Shown one piece after another: positions 26,566 to 41,500 of a stretch of 64,000 bases of DNA. A program made the translations under genes and the position numbers. Location: NCBI RefSeq assembly GCF_031877795.1, contig NC_133938.1:16400920-16464919 (forward strand). Reading direction: 5' to 3'. Each line of letters begins with the position of its first letter. The stretch's first letter is position 1. Source of the stretch: Strix aluco (taxonomy: Eukaryota > Chordata > Aves > Strigiformes > Strigidae). The notes beneath the pieces were generated by a model. It ran no database searches. It saw nothing but the letters and a program-made list of their open reading frames with translations, and was not told the DNA's origin.

Positions 26566-29500
26566 ATGTCGTTCAGTCAAATGAGACCTCGAACATCACA
26601 GGTGAGAATTTTTCTACTTTTCTGTAAAGATTTTTTAGGTTTCACAAATCAAAATAAAAAATATTAAAATAAGTGACACTGCACCATTTCTAGGAGACCT
26701 CATAGGAAAAAACCCATGCTTTTAACATAATATATAGAAAGTGTTCTTTTCTAGTTTATCTTTAGTAGCTCAGCAATTGCAGAAATACTTAATATAGGTT
26801 ATTTGCATGGATTCTAGTTACAGGGAAGTGTATCGTCCTTGTCAATACCATCTGATTTTCACTAAAAATATCAAGACCTAGACATTAACAGTCCCACAAC
26901 TAGCACAGGTTTGAACACAATCTAAGTGAACCTTGCTCAGAGCAGGCTTAGTTACTCTTTTTGCAGACATTACCAAGAGCATTTCTGTGCTTCCGAGGTA
27001 GCTAATATTATTAACAGCTGTCAGCAATACTTTGAATTTTTTTTCTTGCTGGCAAGGTCAAGTTGTAGTGCTGTTTGGATCAAGCTTTCAGAGCTTTGCA
27101 TTTTTTATGAGATGAACAAAGCTAGTATTTCAGCTGAAGTATTCTTGTAACCATGACACTCTCCAGAGTATCAACTGTTTTTAGTAAGCTCTGTCCATTG
27201 CTGTCACAGTGACATGAAACAGTAGCACAGGCTCTCTTTTCTCTCATTTCTGTTGTTGAGCTTGTTCTAGTGTGACTTACTTTGATGCTGTCAGCTGGCA
27301 TTCAATCACAAATTGCTCTACTCATCGATGTTCTCACTATCTAGTCGTCATTGTCAGATAGAGCCTCACTCTTCTAGTTCATGTGCTAACATTCAAAGAA
27401 ATCATTCCTGCCTCCAGAAATTAAAAGCCCACCTAAACAAAACAAAGCATATAGGAAGAGGGTTATAATATATCTACAGTTATGATCATATGTTCTTTAT
27501 TTAGTTGGTGGAGCTCCATGTTTTTTATGTCCCAGAAGAAGTGTGGAACTTCAAGCTGAATACAGTTCCTGTAGCTCTTACTAGCAAATTCATCTCAGCT
27601 GGATTTATAAGGTGAGTATAGTCTTAGGCTTCATGTACTTGGTACATCCTTCACACTGCCCTTCAGTCATTTGGTCCAGCTGTTGCTCTATAGAGCACAG
27701 TTACATCTGTCAGAAGAGACTTGTTCTCTAATAATTTTTGGAGGATAAGTGGTGCCCATGTTTATTTGGACTGTATCAGGGTTAGCTCCATTGCAGCCCT
27801 TGGTGCAGACCATCGAAACACACTTTCAGAGCAGTGCTAGTATTTCTGCAGAATAATTTATATTGGAAGATCATAGTCTTATATTCTTTCTGTCTCCTTG
27901 AGACTGATTATCAAAATCTTGAATTCCTTTTGTCAGTGGGCCAGCTTCAAGACAGGATGGCTTGATGAAGATGGGATAGCCTGTGAATTCCCAGGAACAG
28001 GGATATGATGCTCTCTCAATCCGAAGAAAGAGCTTAAGCCATGTTTCTCAAGGAGAAGCATTACAGCCCATGCAACCACCAGCATATCTTCTCTTTTCTT
28101 CAGTAGTATTTCTGAAACGCCATGTGCTATGTGCTATGTGTGCTCTCAGGTAGCTGTTTAAAGGATTTAGTCCCAGTCCTAGGCCCAAACCTGGCACAGA
28201 GGGTTGCAGTTTTAATCTTCTATAACTTTGAAAGTTTGTTTTATACTCCTGTACACAAAATCTGTGTATCTAGTGTGCTAAGAAGTTGTGGAAAAATCAA
28301 ATAATGTAAATGTGTGTATTGAAATGGAGCTTTTACATGTACCTTGTCTGCTCCTGTGCAAAACCTGTCAATTTAGCTTAAACTGCAGAGAATACAGGTT
28401 TTAACTAATTTAAATTTAGGCTTGTAGTATTCTCTTAAGACAATATACTGTGTAGCTGAAAAGATTGACAGCAGTCAGGTATGAGCATGTAGGACACAGT
28501 GTATTTATTCTTGCATCTTCTTTTATTGAAAGGCTGCTCAAAACCAGAGGAAGTAAGTGCATATATCCATTTTGTTTGCTGTTCTAGTCTCCAGCAGAGG
28601 TGCAAAATACACAGCTGGAGTGGTAACTTCAAATCATTTCATGTGAATGGTCGTTTGTCATTGCCCTCTGTTCTCTAATGTAAATTTATTTCACTAAGGC
28701 TCAATTCTGAGACACCAACTTAAATTAGGATTCTCATTGTTTTCAGTGGGTTTATATCTGGATATTTATTTGTTGCTTGATGATGAGTCTTAAATAATTG
28801 CTAATTAATTATTCTATGGGTACTGTGCAATGCTGAAGTACATTAGCAATAACTAGCACCTGGCCAGTATATCACTGTCTCTAAATAAATAAATAAATAA
28901 ATAAATTTAAAAACTTCTCTTCTTATAATCCAGAAGAGGGAACAGCAACCTTGGTGGTACTAATGCTGTTTGGACGTTGCTGATAGTACTGTCCAGTCAG
29001 CTTAACAATCCTCGTACTGTCTGAGTCAGTTTAACAAAGGATTCCTAGGTCTAAGTACAGGCCACTTCCATTAATCATGAAATTAGAGGAAAATATTAAG
29101 TGTGTAATTGTCTATGGCCTTGAGTTCTTGTTCCCATGAACTTGATTTCTCAGCCTCTGTGATCTTTTATTCCTCATTCCTCACCACAGAAGCCATACTT
29201 TTGTTATTTCTAGATGGGATGACTGCAATGAACTCTCATTTGCATTACTTTTAAAGAAACACCCTGAAGCAAATGACTCGGATGTGACTAGTCTTCTGCT
29301 AGCCAGTGGCAGTAAGTAAGAAACATATTATTATATGTTCCTAGCAGCTGCACTGGCAGATAATTTTCAGATAAATTTATGCCCTATATCTCAGGTTCTG
29401 TATACGTAGATAATTTTTTCCCATGATACATTGTAGTTACTTAGATGTTTTCCCTGATGTTCATAAATGCCTTATATTTAGATTTCCTTGCTGGTCTGGA

Positions 29501-32500
29501 TGGGCATTATCAGTGACGGATGTGCAGTGTTAGAATTGCCTCTGACAGAGCTTGCATTTATTGGGTTTCAGAGGACCATTCAAGGGGCATATCTTCTCTT
29601 GAGACATCAACTTGAAGAAATGATCGTGAATAAGAGATATTTGAATTATAGATCATCTCTGTTCTCACATAAGACCTTGGAAGGATGTGTATTGAATTAT
29701 GTATCCGTCTTTCACATATTTCTTTATACATTTGAAATAAATTACATTAGGGCTAATATCTGCGGCAAGTATGGGGAAAAAATGGCTGTGAAAGAAACAA
29801 ACGAGCTGAATGTACAGGGACCAAGCCGTGTGGCCTAGTTGTGTCCACTCTGCAGACTTTGGCCTCCTCTGCTGCATGCCTGTGCTCCAAGGCAGATCTG
29901 TGATCTTGAAAAGGGTCCTCTAAGTCCAGGGTGTTTGAAATAATGCAAGGGAAGCATTGTAGCCCACTAAAATACTGTGTTTATGAGATGAAACTGAGGG
30001 TGTTTTTACATACCTAGGGTGTGAAATGAAGGCATATAGGGCTCTTTGAAAGTGCAAACAAACCCTGACAGGTTAATGTTGAAGACCTGTCCCAGTTGAA
30101 GGGATGGCACGTTCTTGTCTATACTGTTTACTGAGAATGGCATGTGCTATGCCCCAAGCTATGTCTGTGCATTGCTTGAAGAGTGATAGCTGCCTGGGCC
30201 AAAATCATGCTAGGGAGTATGCTAACACTTAATCAGCATGGGTGATTAACAGTCTCAGGCCTGAATTTGCTCCCTGATTTATTTTATATGGCAGCATAGG
30301 AGCAATTAGAATTGCTTATGTTGTGCTGCAGAGCTTTTGTGTGCCTCTTGCACATTTGGTTTTATTCTGCAGAGATGCTTTTTATTCTATAGTGATTTTT
30401 ATACTGAGCTCATTACTTTAATATTTGCATGGTTCCCACTAGTACATTAAATGATGCAATTCATATTTGCATCAGCTCTCTCATCCTCAGACTATGGTGG
30501 AAATGTTCACACTGCAGTGTTTGGTTTTGATTTAAAATACATTTGCATGTACACATGCACACACCCACTGTAAATTTGTGTTGGAGAAGACAAAATCAAA
30601 GGTATATACCTACTACTTAAAGTGGACAGTGATGAAGTCTCCTCTAGCCCTTAGTGCTTGAAGGGGTATGTTCTACAGTCCTGGACTGGCCCCATGAAAC
30701 TTTGTCACCTATAAGGAAACACATGACTGTAGTGTCCAGTGTTTTTGTTATTCATCTGCAGATGAGCAAGAGCATTCCAAAGGAGTAATTTTCAAATTTC
30801 AGGGACTTCCATATTCTCCCTTTGTATGGGGTTCCTAAAATATTAATATTGCTAGTTAATGTTATGAGAGCCAGTGTAATACAGCCTACAATAAGGTGAT
30901 ACAATGTTCTAACTTTACCACACCAAAAGTCTCTGGCCTATATGTAATTAGGTTTAGTTCTAGGACATAGTTGCCAGTTTTGGTCATTCCATCCATGCAA
31001 GCCAGCATGTATATAGCATTATCTTCCCCCTCTTACTAACTAGTCATCATTATTTGATCTTACAGATGTATTAATGAATAACAACATTCTAGGGTGTCTC
31101 CTCACATCACATTAAGAGTGCTACGGGAGAAGCTTGGAGAGTACCTGGGTGGAGTTGCAGTTGCAGATAAATTCAAATTTTTAAAATGCATTGGGAAAAA
31201 ACTAGCAGTGGTAAGTCAATTTTTTTTTCCTTTAGTGCTCTTCTGCTTTATAATGTAAACCACAGATTTAATTCCTGCAGATTAGATAATATCACATAAA
31301 TTAGAGATAACTTTAGGAGCACTGTTAGCATTTGTTTTTAAACATGGTGGAGCATAAGCTCTTGTCAGAGCACATATACTTGCCCAGATACAAAGGCACA
31401 GCTGGACAGATATATTAGAAACATTCTTTAAAGCATCAGATGTAATTAGTTTCCATCCAGTGAAAAGATGGTAGTTTTGATAAATCAATGGATTAAATAT
31501 GACAAATCTGGTTGCATTTTAAAAAAATCCCCCTAAGGTCATTATTACCAGTACGTGGGTGGGTATATGGCAGTTGAAGAATTTGCAATGGAAGCTGAGT
31601 AAGTCAGAATTCCTCTAATGGTCCCTGCTGTGACCTGCCCAAAAGCCTTTAAAAGATCAGTCTTTGAATGAAAACTTTTCTGCATGTACATTTGTGTTCC
31701 ACTAATTAGTTCAGTAATACAGCCTGAGATATATGTAATCAAAAACCTGTATCTCTGAATCCTTACTGTTCCTTACAGTGATTCTCTATATATTTATATC
31801 TTACAAACCATAGCTAAAGATTAAATAAATTTGAAAATCAGTCCAACTGGAAGTTTGTCCTTGTAATACACAAAAACTTAAATAATGTACATAAGTACAG
31901 AATACTTTTCTCACCTCTCATTTCTCCTGTTTCTCACAGATTTGGGAATTAATTACAAGCTGGAAATTTTGTGCCATTCTTTATTTCATTTGTAGTTGAG
32001 TTATCACTAAAATTACTCACATGAAAAACTAGAATAAATACTAAGTAATATGCAAAAGCTAGGTGGAAAAACATGAAGAGAAACTTAAAGACCGTGACAC
32101 AATCTAAATGTGAAAGTGTACATACGTCTTCAAAGAATTCAGGACTTTTTAATTGGATGATAATAAGTGAGATGGTGTATTTTCTTCCCCACTGATAGTT
32201 CCGAGATAAATGGAGACATTTTCCAGCTTCCTTTAGAAAGTCAGGAAATTAATAAAATATTTTACTTTAATAGAGAATTAAAGGCGTTGGTAGATATATG
32301 TGAAGATTTTTGGTGACAAATTAAATATATCATTTTATTTGGGGTATTTACTGTTGTTTGATGTTTAACTTTATTATAAAGTGTAAAGCAATAAACCAGC
32401 TAACTGGTTTATTTGTTGTTTAGGGTCATGGTAACCTCACTGAACTACATTCTATGATCAAATATTTGTTGAGTGGTTTTCCACCCCCCCAGTCTTCTGT

Positions 32501-35500
32501 TTCACAACACTAGCAATGTAAGCAGTAATAAGAGCTGTATCTTACTTACAAGTAAAGGTCTTTAAGTGAAAAATAAACCAAAATCACATTCATTTGCTCT
32601 TCTTTTTCTTGCCTATAGCCAGTGTCTATAACAGCGGATCAATGGCATTGCCTGACCGTTACTGAGAAGAGAATTTAGTCCCACGTTTAGTTCAATTTCA
32701 TTATTTAAATGTAAGCTCAGATTACTTTGTTTTTTCTTTTTTTTCCCCTGTTGGAGCACACCTTTCAAATCCTCATTGATTATCTTAGACTTTGTTTTTA
32801 GGACTACTGTTGAAATCTGAAAGATTCACACAAAGAATGTCAAGACGAACAATAAATACAAGAAGACAAAAGAGAGTAACAGAATATTTTTTTTCTATAT
32901 ACATTAAATATTTTGCAGTATTGTACCAGGTGAATAGAAAAAATTATGCAAAACTCAGCATTTCTATTCAGATTCATCTTGAAGCAACTTTTGGTAAAGA
33001 AAGTCGATGACTTTCTTCTGCTGTGACTGTTTGTATCGGGTCCTTTGAACCATAAGAGGAAGTCCAAAGGATAAAAAAAATTATTCAGTACATTCATGTA
33101 CTCCTGTGGGTCTGATTGAGATTTTGAAGAATACACGGAGTTTCGGTACCATGTCAGAAAATAGAATAGTAGTTTATGTTTCTTCTTCCCCATGAGGCCA
33201 TTACAGAAGATAGTGCTGGTTATGAAAAAATGTAGTATGTAAAGATGATAGAATACAGAAATTAAGTGATATGCAACATTATTGATAAAAAAAATATTTT
33301 ATTGGTTACGCTTTCATTCTTTATCTTCCAAGGTGAAAGCAAAGCAAGAAACAGAACTGGAACTGAAGTCATTTGCTCCTCCTTATGTATGTATTGAATG
33401 ATTTTTAAGGTATCATTTTCAGAAACTTTTTACATTGTACATTTCCTCTTTTGTCCTGATGAATATACTGCATATTTTAGGCACTTTATCCTGAATTATA
33501 TTTATTACCTGGAGTGGAATACTTTGAAGATGTTTATCCATTATCATCATCAACTCAACAAAGACATCACTTTAATGCAGAAGCTAATAGGTTTAGTAAT
33601 GGATCAAGATTATCCAGTCTTCCCCAACAAAAACCTGAAAAAAGACAACAATTTTTAGGAAGCACACACAGCAGTCATCAGCTAGAAAATCAGGAAGTGC
33701 ACAGTCCTGTGGAATGGGGTGAGAAAGAACCTGTTCCAGTTTCGCACAGAAAACATAAGCAAGACCATAACAACAGGATTCAAGAGAAGCAGATACAGTT
33801 TAGAGAAAAAGGCAAGTTTAACCAATGTAGTGAAGGAGGATGATGAAGGAGGAGAAGAATAAATATTATGGTTAACATTTACATTAAAATAATATTTCTG
33901 TTTTCTAATATCAATTATTATGCAGATCAAAATGGATCCAACGGATCTCTCTTCACACCAGGTCATTCAAATCCTGCAGATTGGGAGTCTGGAAAGAGTG
34001 GTATGGTATTAGAGGCCTCTCAGCAAAATCATCTCAGTCAAGGTCAAAAACACCATAACACTCCTAAGTGGAATGACAAAGCCAAAGGAACTGCTCTTAC
34101 TCTTCGTGTAAACCACACTGATGAAGAAGGCCAGAATAACCACACACCCCAAAATCACATTAAATATCAAAAGGGTACAACTGTTCATTGTCATCTTTTT
34201 GCTAAAGCATGCATTTTAGAAAGTTGGCAGAGTAAAGCTAAGTTTTAAGAAATCTGTAGTTAAAACATGAGTTGGAATATTGCTATCAGAACAGTATTTA
34301 TTTTTTTAAATAATGATAATATCTTTCAAAGAGCTGTAGTTTTACTTTGAATTAATCCTTCTTTATCACTGTGTACTGATACAGGGAAACACTTTAATTG
34401 ATGCATTTGTCTAATCTTATTTATATGAAAAAAAGCAGCTACTGTAAAGATTAGAGGATAATGATCCCATAATTCAACAGCAATTTTAAATGGAAAAGAA
34501 TCTTGTTATCAGTATATCAGGGAAAGCATTTATTCACTTCAACTTTCATTGTCATCTTACCCATGGCTACATTACTACTGAAGAGGAAGCGTTTCCTCCC
34601 CTCCCTCCCATATAATGTTTATTTATATGCCATTGAACAGTGTCATTCCTAAAACTGAGAGGTGAGAGAACTCTTTGAGCAGACTACAGTGAAAATAAAT
34701 AGTATGAAAGCACACATTAACTAGGTAACAGTTCTGTGCCAAAATAGAAAATGTTGTTTGGAAGAGATCTGTTAACTACTACTTCCTTTAAATTGGGGTG
34801 TCTTGGGGATACTGAGGGCCATTAATTTCCTGAACAGTTAGATAATATACTTAATATTTCTAAATTTGTAGTGATTACCAAGAAAGAAATGACTGACACA
34901 TTTAAATTGGATTTGAATGACTACTGCTATATTAGTATCAAAATTAGAAATTGTTTTTAAGGAAGTAACTTTGGAAGACAAGTCTTAATATTTGAGTAGA
35001 ATTTTACACTTAACATAAAAAAGGTGATCTTTATTCTATGGCAAATTTTTAATGAGTAATTATTAAATGAGGCAGTATTCAATTTTTCATAGGTATGGGC
35101 ACCTTATAGATGTCAGTTAGAATGATTTTCTGGATATCCAGCACTTTGAGTAAGAAAACAAAAATTTGGGTATTGTATTCTTTGAGACGTGTCTGGAGAG
35201 TGCATTAGAAAAGACTTTCATTGATGACTTTTCAGTAATTCCGGTTTCCAGTCATAATCTGTCAAAAATAGCTTTGTCCCTCCATCATCATGTTAACTGA
35301 TATTAAATATGAGATCGCTAAATATACAAATATATATATAACTGAAAAGTTGTCCATAATTTTATTTTGAATTATGAAGGATGTAGGATTTTGTAGTAGT
35401 AAAGATGAAGTCTGTCAGCAATTTTCTTTTGAAATATTTATTGTGTATATTTTAAAACAGATAACATTTATTCATTAACATTTAAACGCAAAACATTTTG

Positions 35501-38500
35501 CTCTCCCTTTCTTTTCTGGCTCCAGTTTGTAATGGATCTTCAGTCTCTGAAAGGCAGACAGTGTTAGATACAGAATTAGTTTAGGGAAGGTGAAATAATT
35601 GAGTGGTTCCTCATCTGTGATAATGTTTCTTATACTACTTACCAGAATTAGTTAGATACAAATTCTCAAAACAAAAATACTTTTTTAAAAATTTATTTAT
35701 TTCTTCTGTTATTCACACAACACTTCTAAACCCCAGATATAACATTATTTATTGGATTGATTCACTGAATTTCTAATAGAGGTTGGAAAGTCCAGGCATT
35801 GATAGTCAAAACAACTTGAATTTTGAGTGTAATCTGTATATTTTGATCATCACTATCCTGTCATAGAACTAACAAACATGGAAAATAATGATGACCAAGA
35901 AGATACCAAACTAAGAAGAGACAGAACACAGGATGCTGGAATTCTTAAAGTAAGGGAAGACCAAACTACAGAATATGTATGCAAAAACCAAAGGTTAGTA
36001 AATAATTATTCTGCTAAAATAATGGATAATATTAATTCATAGCTAGAAACTTATTTTACAGACTTCAAATAAATAAAAGAAAATGGGGAAAAAAGCCATT
36101 TCATTACATGAATTTTCACTTGCTTCTTTGATTTTATCTTAAGCTTGCAGCAAAACAGAACTAGCAAGTCTATAGCTGATTCTGGTGAAAAACTGGATAA
36201 TCAGGTGTGTTTTCCAAGGTAACATATTCTTAGCAATCTTGAGAAATAAATATAATCCTCCACCTAGAAGTAGTCTAATTTTATAAGACAGGTAACTCAT
36301 TAGAAGTATGAAATACTGAAATATAGATTTGAGAGTAATTGAGAAAAGTTAATTCTTGCACTACTACTTAACAGATTTGCTAATGAAAAATCAACTATAT
36401 TTCTATACAATGAAATCATTGCAAGTTATACCTCTGGTTATGATTTAACAGGAACTACATAGACAATAACTATCTCAGTCTTATTAATGTTAGCTGAATT
36501 TTTTTTTACAGTTTCTTGACAGTAGTGTTGTTTTTTTTTTTTATCAGTGACATTGTTACAATTTCATATTTCCTTTGGGATAAATTTGTCTTCTCTCAAG
36601 CCAAGCAAAATTTCTGGTAAAAACTGTAAAATCCTTTAAAACATAGATATGATTTAATCATAGTATCAGAATAAGAACATATTTAGGAAGACTCAGCACC
36701 CACATGCAATCATACAGCATAATAGCTTTCACTATTAACTGTCGCTTGTGCAGAAGTGATTGTAGTGGAGTCTTATGAAAATAATAATAAAATTGAAAAT
36801 CTGCTATTATAAATTTTAGTTTAGAAATTGGCAGTCGAGACTTTGTGAGCAATGAGCCAGGTGGCGGTTTTAAGCCCCATTATTCCTGGTCTTGCATGGG
36901 AGTGTCAGTAACTTGTGGAGTTACGGACATGGACAAGAACAATTTGCAATAGTCTATGTTTTTGTCTGTATGTTCTGTGCATGGAAGTGTTTAGTGTTCT
37001 GATTTTATTTGCAGAGGCCCAGCTGTTTGTAATTTAGTAATCATTTGTACTGGTAACAGAATAAAACAGCTTATATGCAGAATTGAAAATCAGCCCTCCC
37101 ATTCACTCAGGCCACTTTCAGGGCTTATGTCTATTATAACTATTCAGGATTATGAGTTATGCACTTATAGTTGTGTCTTTTTACTCTACAGGCAGATGAA
37201 GACAAGCAAAATCATCTTACTTTGTTGAAAGAATGTATTTCACCTCCTAGTCCACCTTTTCTGGCACTTGCTGTAAATCCAGCTCAAGTTCCTACAATTC
37301 AGGCAGCAAGTGAGTATGATTCCAAGAAATTGCAGGGAAATGAACATTTAATCAAGATTGAATAGTTAATGAAGACAGAAATACCTACTTTATGAAAGAA
37401 TTTCTACATACATTCATTCACAGTATTGTTACAAATTTTCATTTGTGGTTGGAAAATTCCAGGCATTTATAATTGCAGGAGCTGTTCATAGAGCATGGCA
37501 GGTTCCCAGTGACTTCAGGACTGGGAAGCTTGTGGACTTCAGGATAGAAGGAGAAAACGAGGGAGATTGGGTGAAATACTGCTGGCTCAAGTGAGAATGT
37601 AGCAAAGAAAACCACTAGTAGTATTGCTAAGCATCCTCTGCTGTGGTGGAGGAGGAGGATAGTGAGAAGATCAGTGACTGACCTATTGTTCCAGACTAGT
37701 GAAAGTCTGAGATACTATTCTGCCTATGACCAGCTGGAATTTAAGGCAAGATTTTGCTACAGTTTATGTTACAAAGTATTTTGAGCAGGAAATAGTAATT
37801 TGGAGGCTTTTTTAGCTTCATGTGGCAAGAGTTTTCAATGTATGCAGTATATCTTTAATATATAGTTTTAGTGATACATTATCTAGGTATGTAAAAGGGT
37901 GTTTACTTGACTCGGTGTCTGTGTGAATGCCTGGATGCATGCTGGCTTTCTCACGTTTTTCTAATGCACCAGCAATTTCAAAAAGTTAAGAGATTATTAA
38001 AATAAAACAATTTCTACTGCCTGTTCTGACAGAGCTTTTGGCATGATTTATGATGGGTACATTGCAAAAATCTTGATTGATCCCTCCTACTTACAGTATC
38101 CAGATGCTTGCTAAATATAATTATAATATCTTTAGAAAACAAGATGGTAGAACAATTGCAACAAATGAAGAAAGACAGAAGGCACATGGAAAAAAATAGA
38201 GAAGAACTGATCAGAAAAGCTAAAGGGCTACTGGAACAAAATAAGCTGAGGAGATACCACGGTACACTTTTAATTTAATTTGGAATGATTGAGAAATGAC
38301 ACTGAAAACAATGTGAAAATGTTTGTCTCCCTGTCAGTGAGCTTAATTACAGAGAGAGCAGTTTTGTTAACCAGTAGCTCTGAGAAGGCTCATTTGTGTA
38401 ACAGCATGCTGGAAAGATTCAAGATTGCAATGTTTCCTTCCACTTTTCTGTGGCAGTCTTGTAAATCTAAAAATATTATGGCTTTTATAAACCATTCAGT

Positions 38501-41500
38501 TGTGTCCCATGTACATACAGTGCCCAGAGAGCTACTGCAGGCTGCTTCGCTGTTTGAGGCCCAGGGCAGCTGACATACTCTAAACGTTGCCTTTAGCTAG
38601 TGCTTACATAGGTTTTTACTGTGTTGATAGGGCTTCTAGTTAAATTGCCAGCATAATACTTTTTGTTCTTCCTGTCTAATGGTATTCAGTTTATGGCATG
38701 GAAGTCACAAGCCTGTCATGACAAGCTTGACAAACTTGTTTTTTTAACAAGGTAAAATGTCATTGAAATCCCACCCAAATTTTCTTTGTGAAACTATTTT
38801 CAAGTTTATACTTAAATTATCCTCCCTAAGTCACATTCCAGTTATACAGAGATGAGGTTTAATCACTTTGATGTTTTGAGAGCATTCTCTTTGTACTTAA
38901 ATACAGCTAAATCTCTAAGAGTATCAACTATTATTTGCAGCTTTGTTGAAAGGAGAAGACGAGACAATTCTTCCAGTTATTCTTGAAGTGCATGGCTATG
39001 CTGCACTCTGCAGCATGGTGAAGTTATATTTTTAAAAAACCCAACTTGGGTACTCGAAGCAGTGAATAGTAGCATGGAGCTGCAAGGCAAGCTAATTTAC
39101 GCTGCTGAGCTAAGCCCTAAATGGCTCCTGCATTGTCTTAAATTATGTTATCCAGTTAGGTAAAATAAAGGTTATTTCACAAGGATTCAAACAGCTTCTG
39201 CAGGTTCTTTAAGAAGTGTCTCCACCTCTTGAATTATTTTTATCAGACCTGTAGAGTTTCATTAAGTGCATTTGCAAACATGTTTCTTCACAAGGTATGA
39301 AGGGAAGAGCATATTCTGTAGGAAGAGTGATCCAGTCTATGTCTAATATCCCCCTAAGATTGCCGTGCTGACAGCCATTCTCGGTTACATACTGTATAGT
39401 CCTCCAACAGCTGGGTTCTTTTTGAAAAGCTTCTGAGAAGCAGTTGTCTTGATTTCCTAAAACACGCCCTGAAAAAAGGAATCATTTAAGACACTTTGCA
39501 GGCTAGTGGACGTATGTGTCCACACAACCGCTGCACCAGATATGGCGGGATTTATATGCCAGCCATTGACAGCACATTAGCAACGTAAGAGGAATTATAG
39601 TTAAGTGTAAAGGTACATAACTGTTTCCCATAATCTTGGGACTTCTGTATAAAGTGAAGCTGTTCAAAATCTCTGGCCCTGCAGATCTTAAATTTTGCAT
39701 AAATCTACAGTGCTAAATATTCTGCTACAGTAAAGCTGCGGACTTCAGACTGTGGTGGGCATACCAGTCTTCACAGGTCTGGAGCACTTAGTGTGCAGCT
39801 GAAACCTGCAGAATAGCCAGGCCGAATGAAATTTTGGTTTTGGACCTTGTGTTATATCTCGGTGGACAGATAGAGCCTTTTGTGGCAGGGGATTGTGTGA
39901 AAAGTCAGTTGCATTTATAGTGAATGTAGTTTTTGTCATGGTTTAACCTACTGCCATGTTTTAATGTGTGCATTGTCCAACTGAGTCTTGTGAGATCAGC
40001 TGGCCATTACCGTCTTCAACAGACCTTATGATAAGGTGAACAAGACCAAACAGTATTACTGTTTTCCTGTGTAGTTCGTGAGGAATGGAAAAAGAAGTAC
40101 TTTGAAACTAAGAAAGCTACTGTTTCACTGGAGGATGCTTTAAACAAACTGCGACAAGATTTAGAGCTTTACCACCAGAAATTACTCTTGCAATTGGAAG
40201 CTAGAGGCAGCCGAAAACAACCAAACAGTATGACAAACTCCAAGGTATTTGTTTGTATTATTTAATTGCTCTTTTTGCACAGCCTGGGTTTTTTTGTATA
40301 AAATATAAATTAAAATAACAAATTCATCACCAACCAATGACTTGTAAACTAGCTTTAACAGCCAAATATCCCTCAGTGTTCTGAGGTATAGAATTCCTTC
40401 AGCCCATTCTGCTCAAAAAGACTGAAGAAGTGCTTGAGTCTGAGCATTTGATTCTTTCTGCTTTGTGTTTGTGCAATACCTTCTCATAACAAAATCTCCT
40501 TTTGTTCAGTGTGATCAATGAATTGTTCAGTTCTGTATTGTTCTCATCATCCCAGATTTCATGTACAGAGGTAATGAATTCTAGTTTGGGGAACAAGAAA
40601 TGCATCTGAGGCTTTTGGAGTGGTTGCACGTTAACTGTTGTGCAACTGTGAGTCTTGTATTCTGTTGTTAGTGTCAACTCATGGGAAGTTCAGAGAGGAA
40701 TTAAAAAGAGAGAAAAGAGGGGAACACCCTTCCCAATAGTTTTATCTGCTAATTTTCTAAATGCGTTAATGGAAGCAAGTCTGTTGGCAAATGTGAAGCT
40801 AGGCTAGGAAAAATAAATGTCCCTTTCTTGTATCTGAAAGGTGAGAGAGTGTATGTACAATCAAAGAGCATATGTTCTATGCAAATGTGTATTATCTGGG
40901 CTATCTTAATATAAATATCTACAATATAAAAACATTAATAGGGCTGATGTTATATTACTAGCTTTGTTCAGATGTGTAATTGCTGCTTTTAGAGGGGGAT
41001 ATCAGGGTTTTTTTAGGTGTCTCTGGCTAGGTCCAAAGAGGCCTTATGTGAAGGATATGAACAACTTAACATGCATACAGCAGTCATTTACTGGCTAGCA
41101 CACACAGAAGATAGCCAGGATTTAACGAGCTATTAGGCTAAGCACAAGTGTGCTCTCCACCCCTCGTAAGCTAGTGCTGGCCAGGCAGGCATCAGTCAGG
41201 TGGGAAGAGTCGGGCTCTGGGGAATAGATCCTGCTGTTGCTGGTTTCCCATCTTCCACCAGCTTTGTCCTCACTCAACCCAGCGATGTGATGATTCCTCA
41301 GTAGCCCCCAACTAGTCTGACGGCCCTGCCTGGCTTTTTCTGGCATGACAGTGTAGCTTTCATGCTTTCTCAGTGGCCTGAGCCAGGGTTACACAGCTGT
41401 GCGGTGTCAGAGCTGGGACTTGAACCCTTGTAAGCAAGCAGGCAGCTACACCCCTGAGTGGGGAGAAGGTTACAACAGGAGCTCAGAGATGAGAGGCTAC

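Noticed and set aside
29488-29838. 116-codon plus-strand frame in SPATA1 intron 2
   Set aside because: No recognisable family, no matching splice sites in phase, and AT-rich composition like the surrounding intron.
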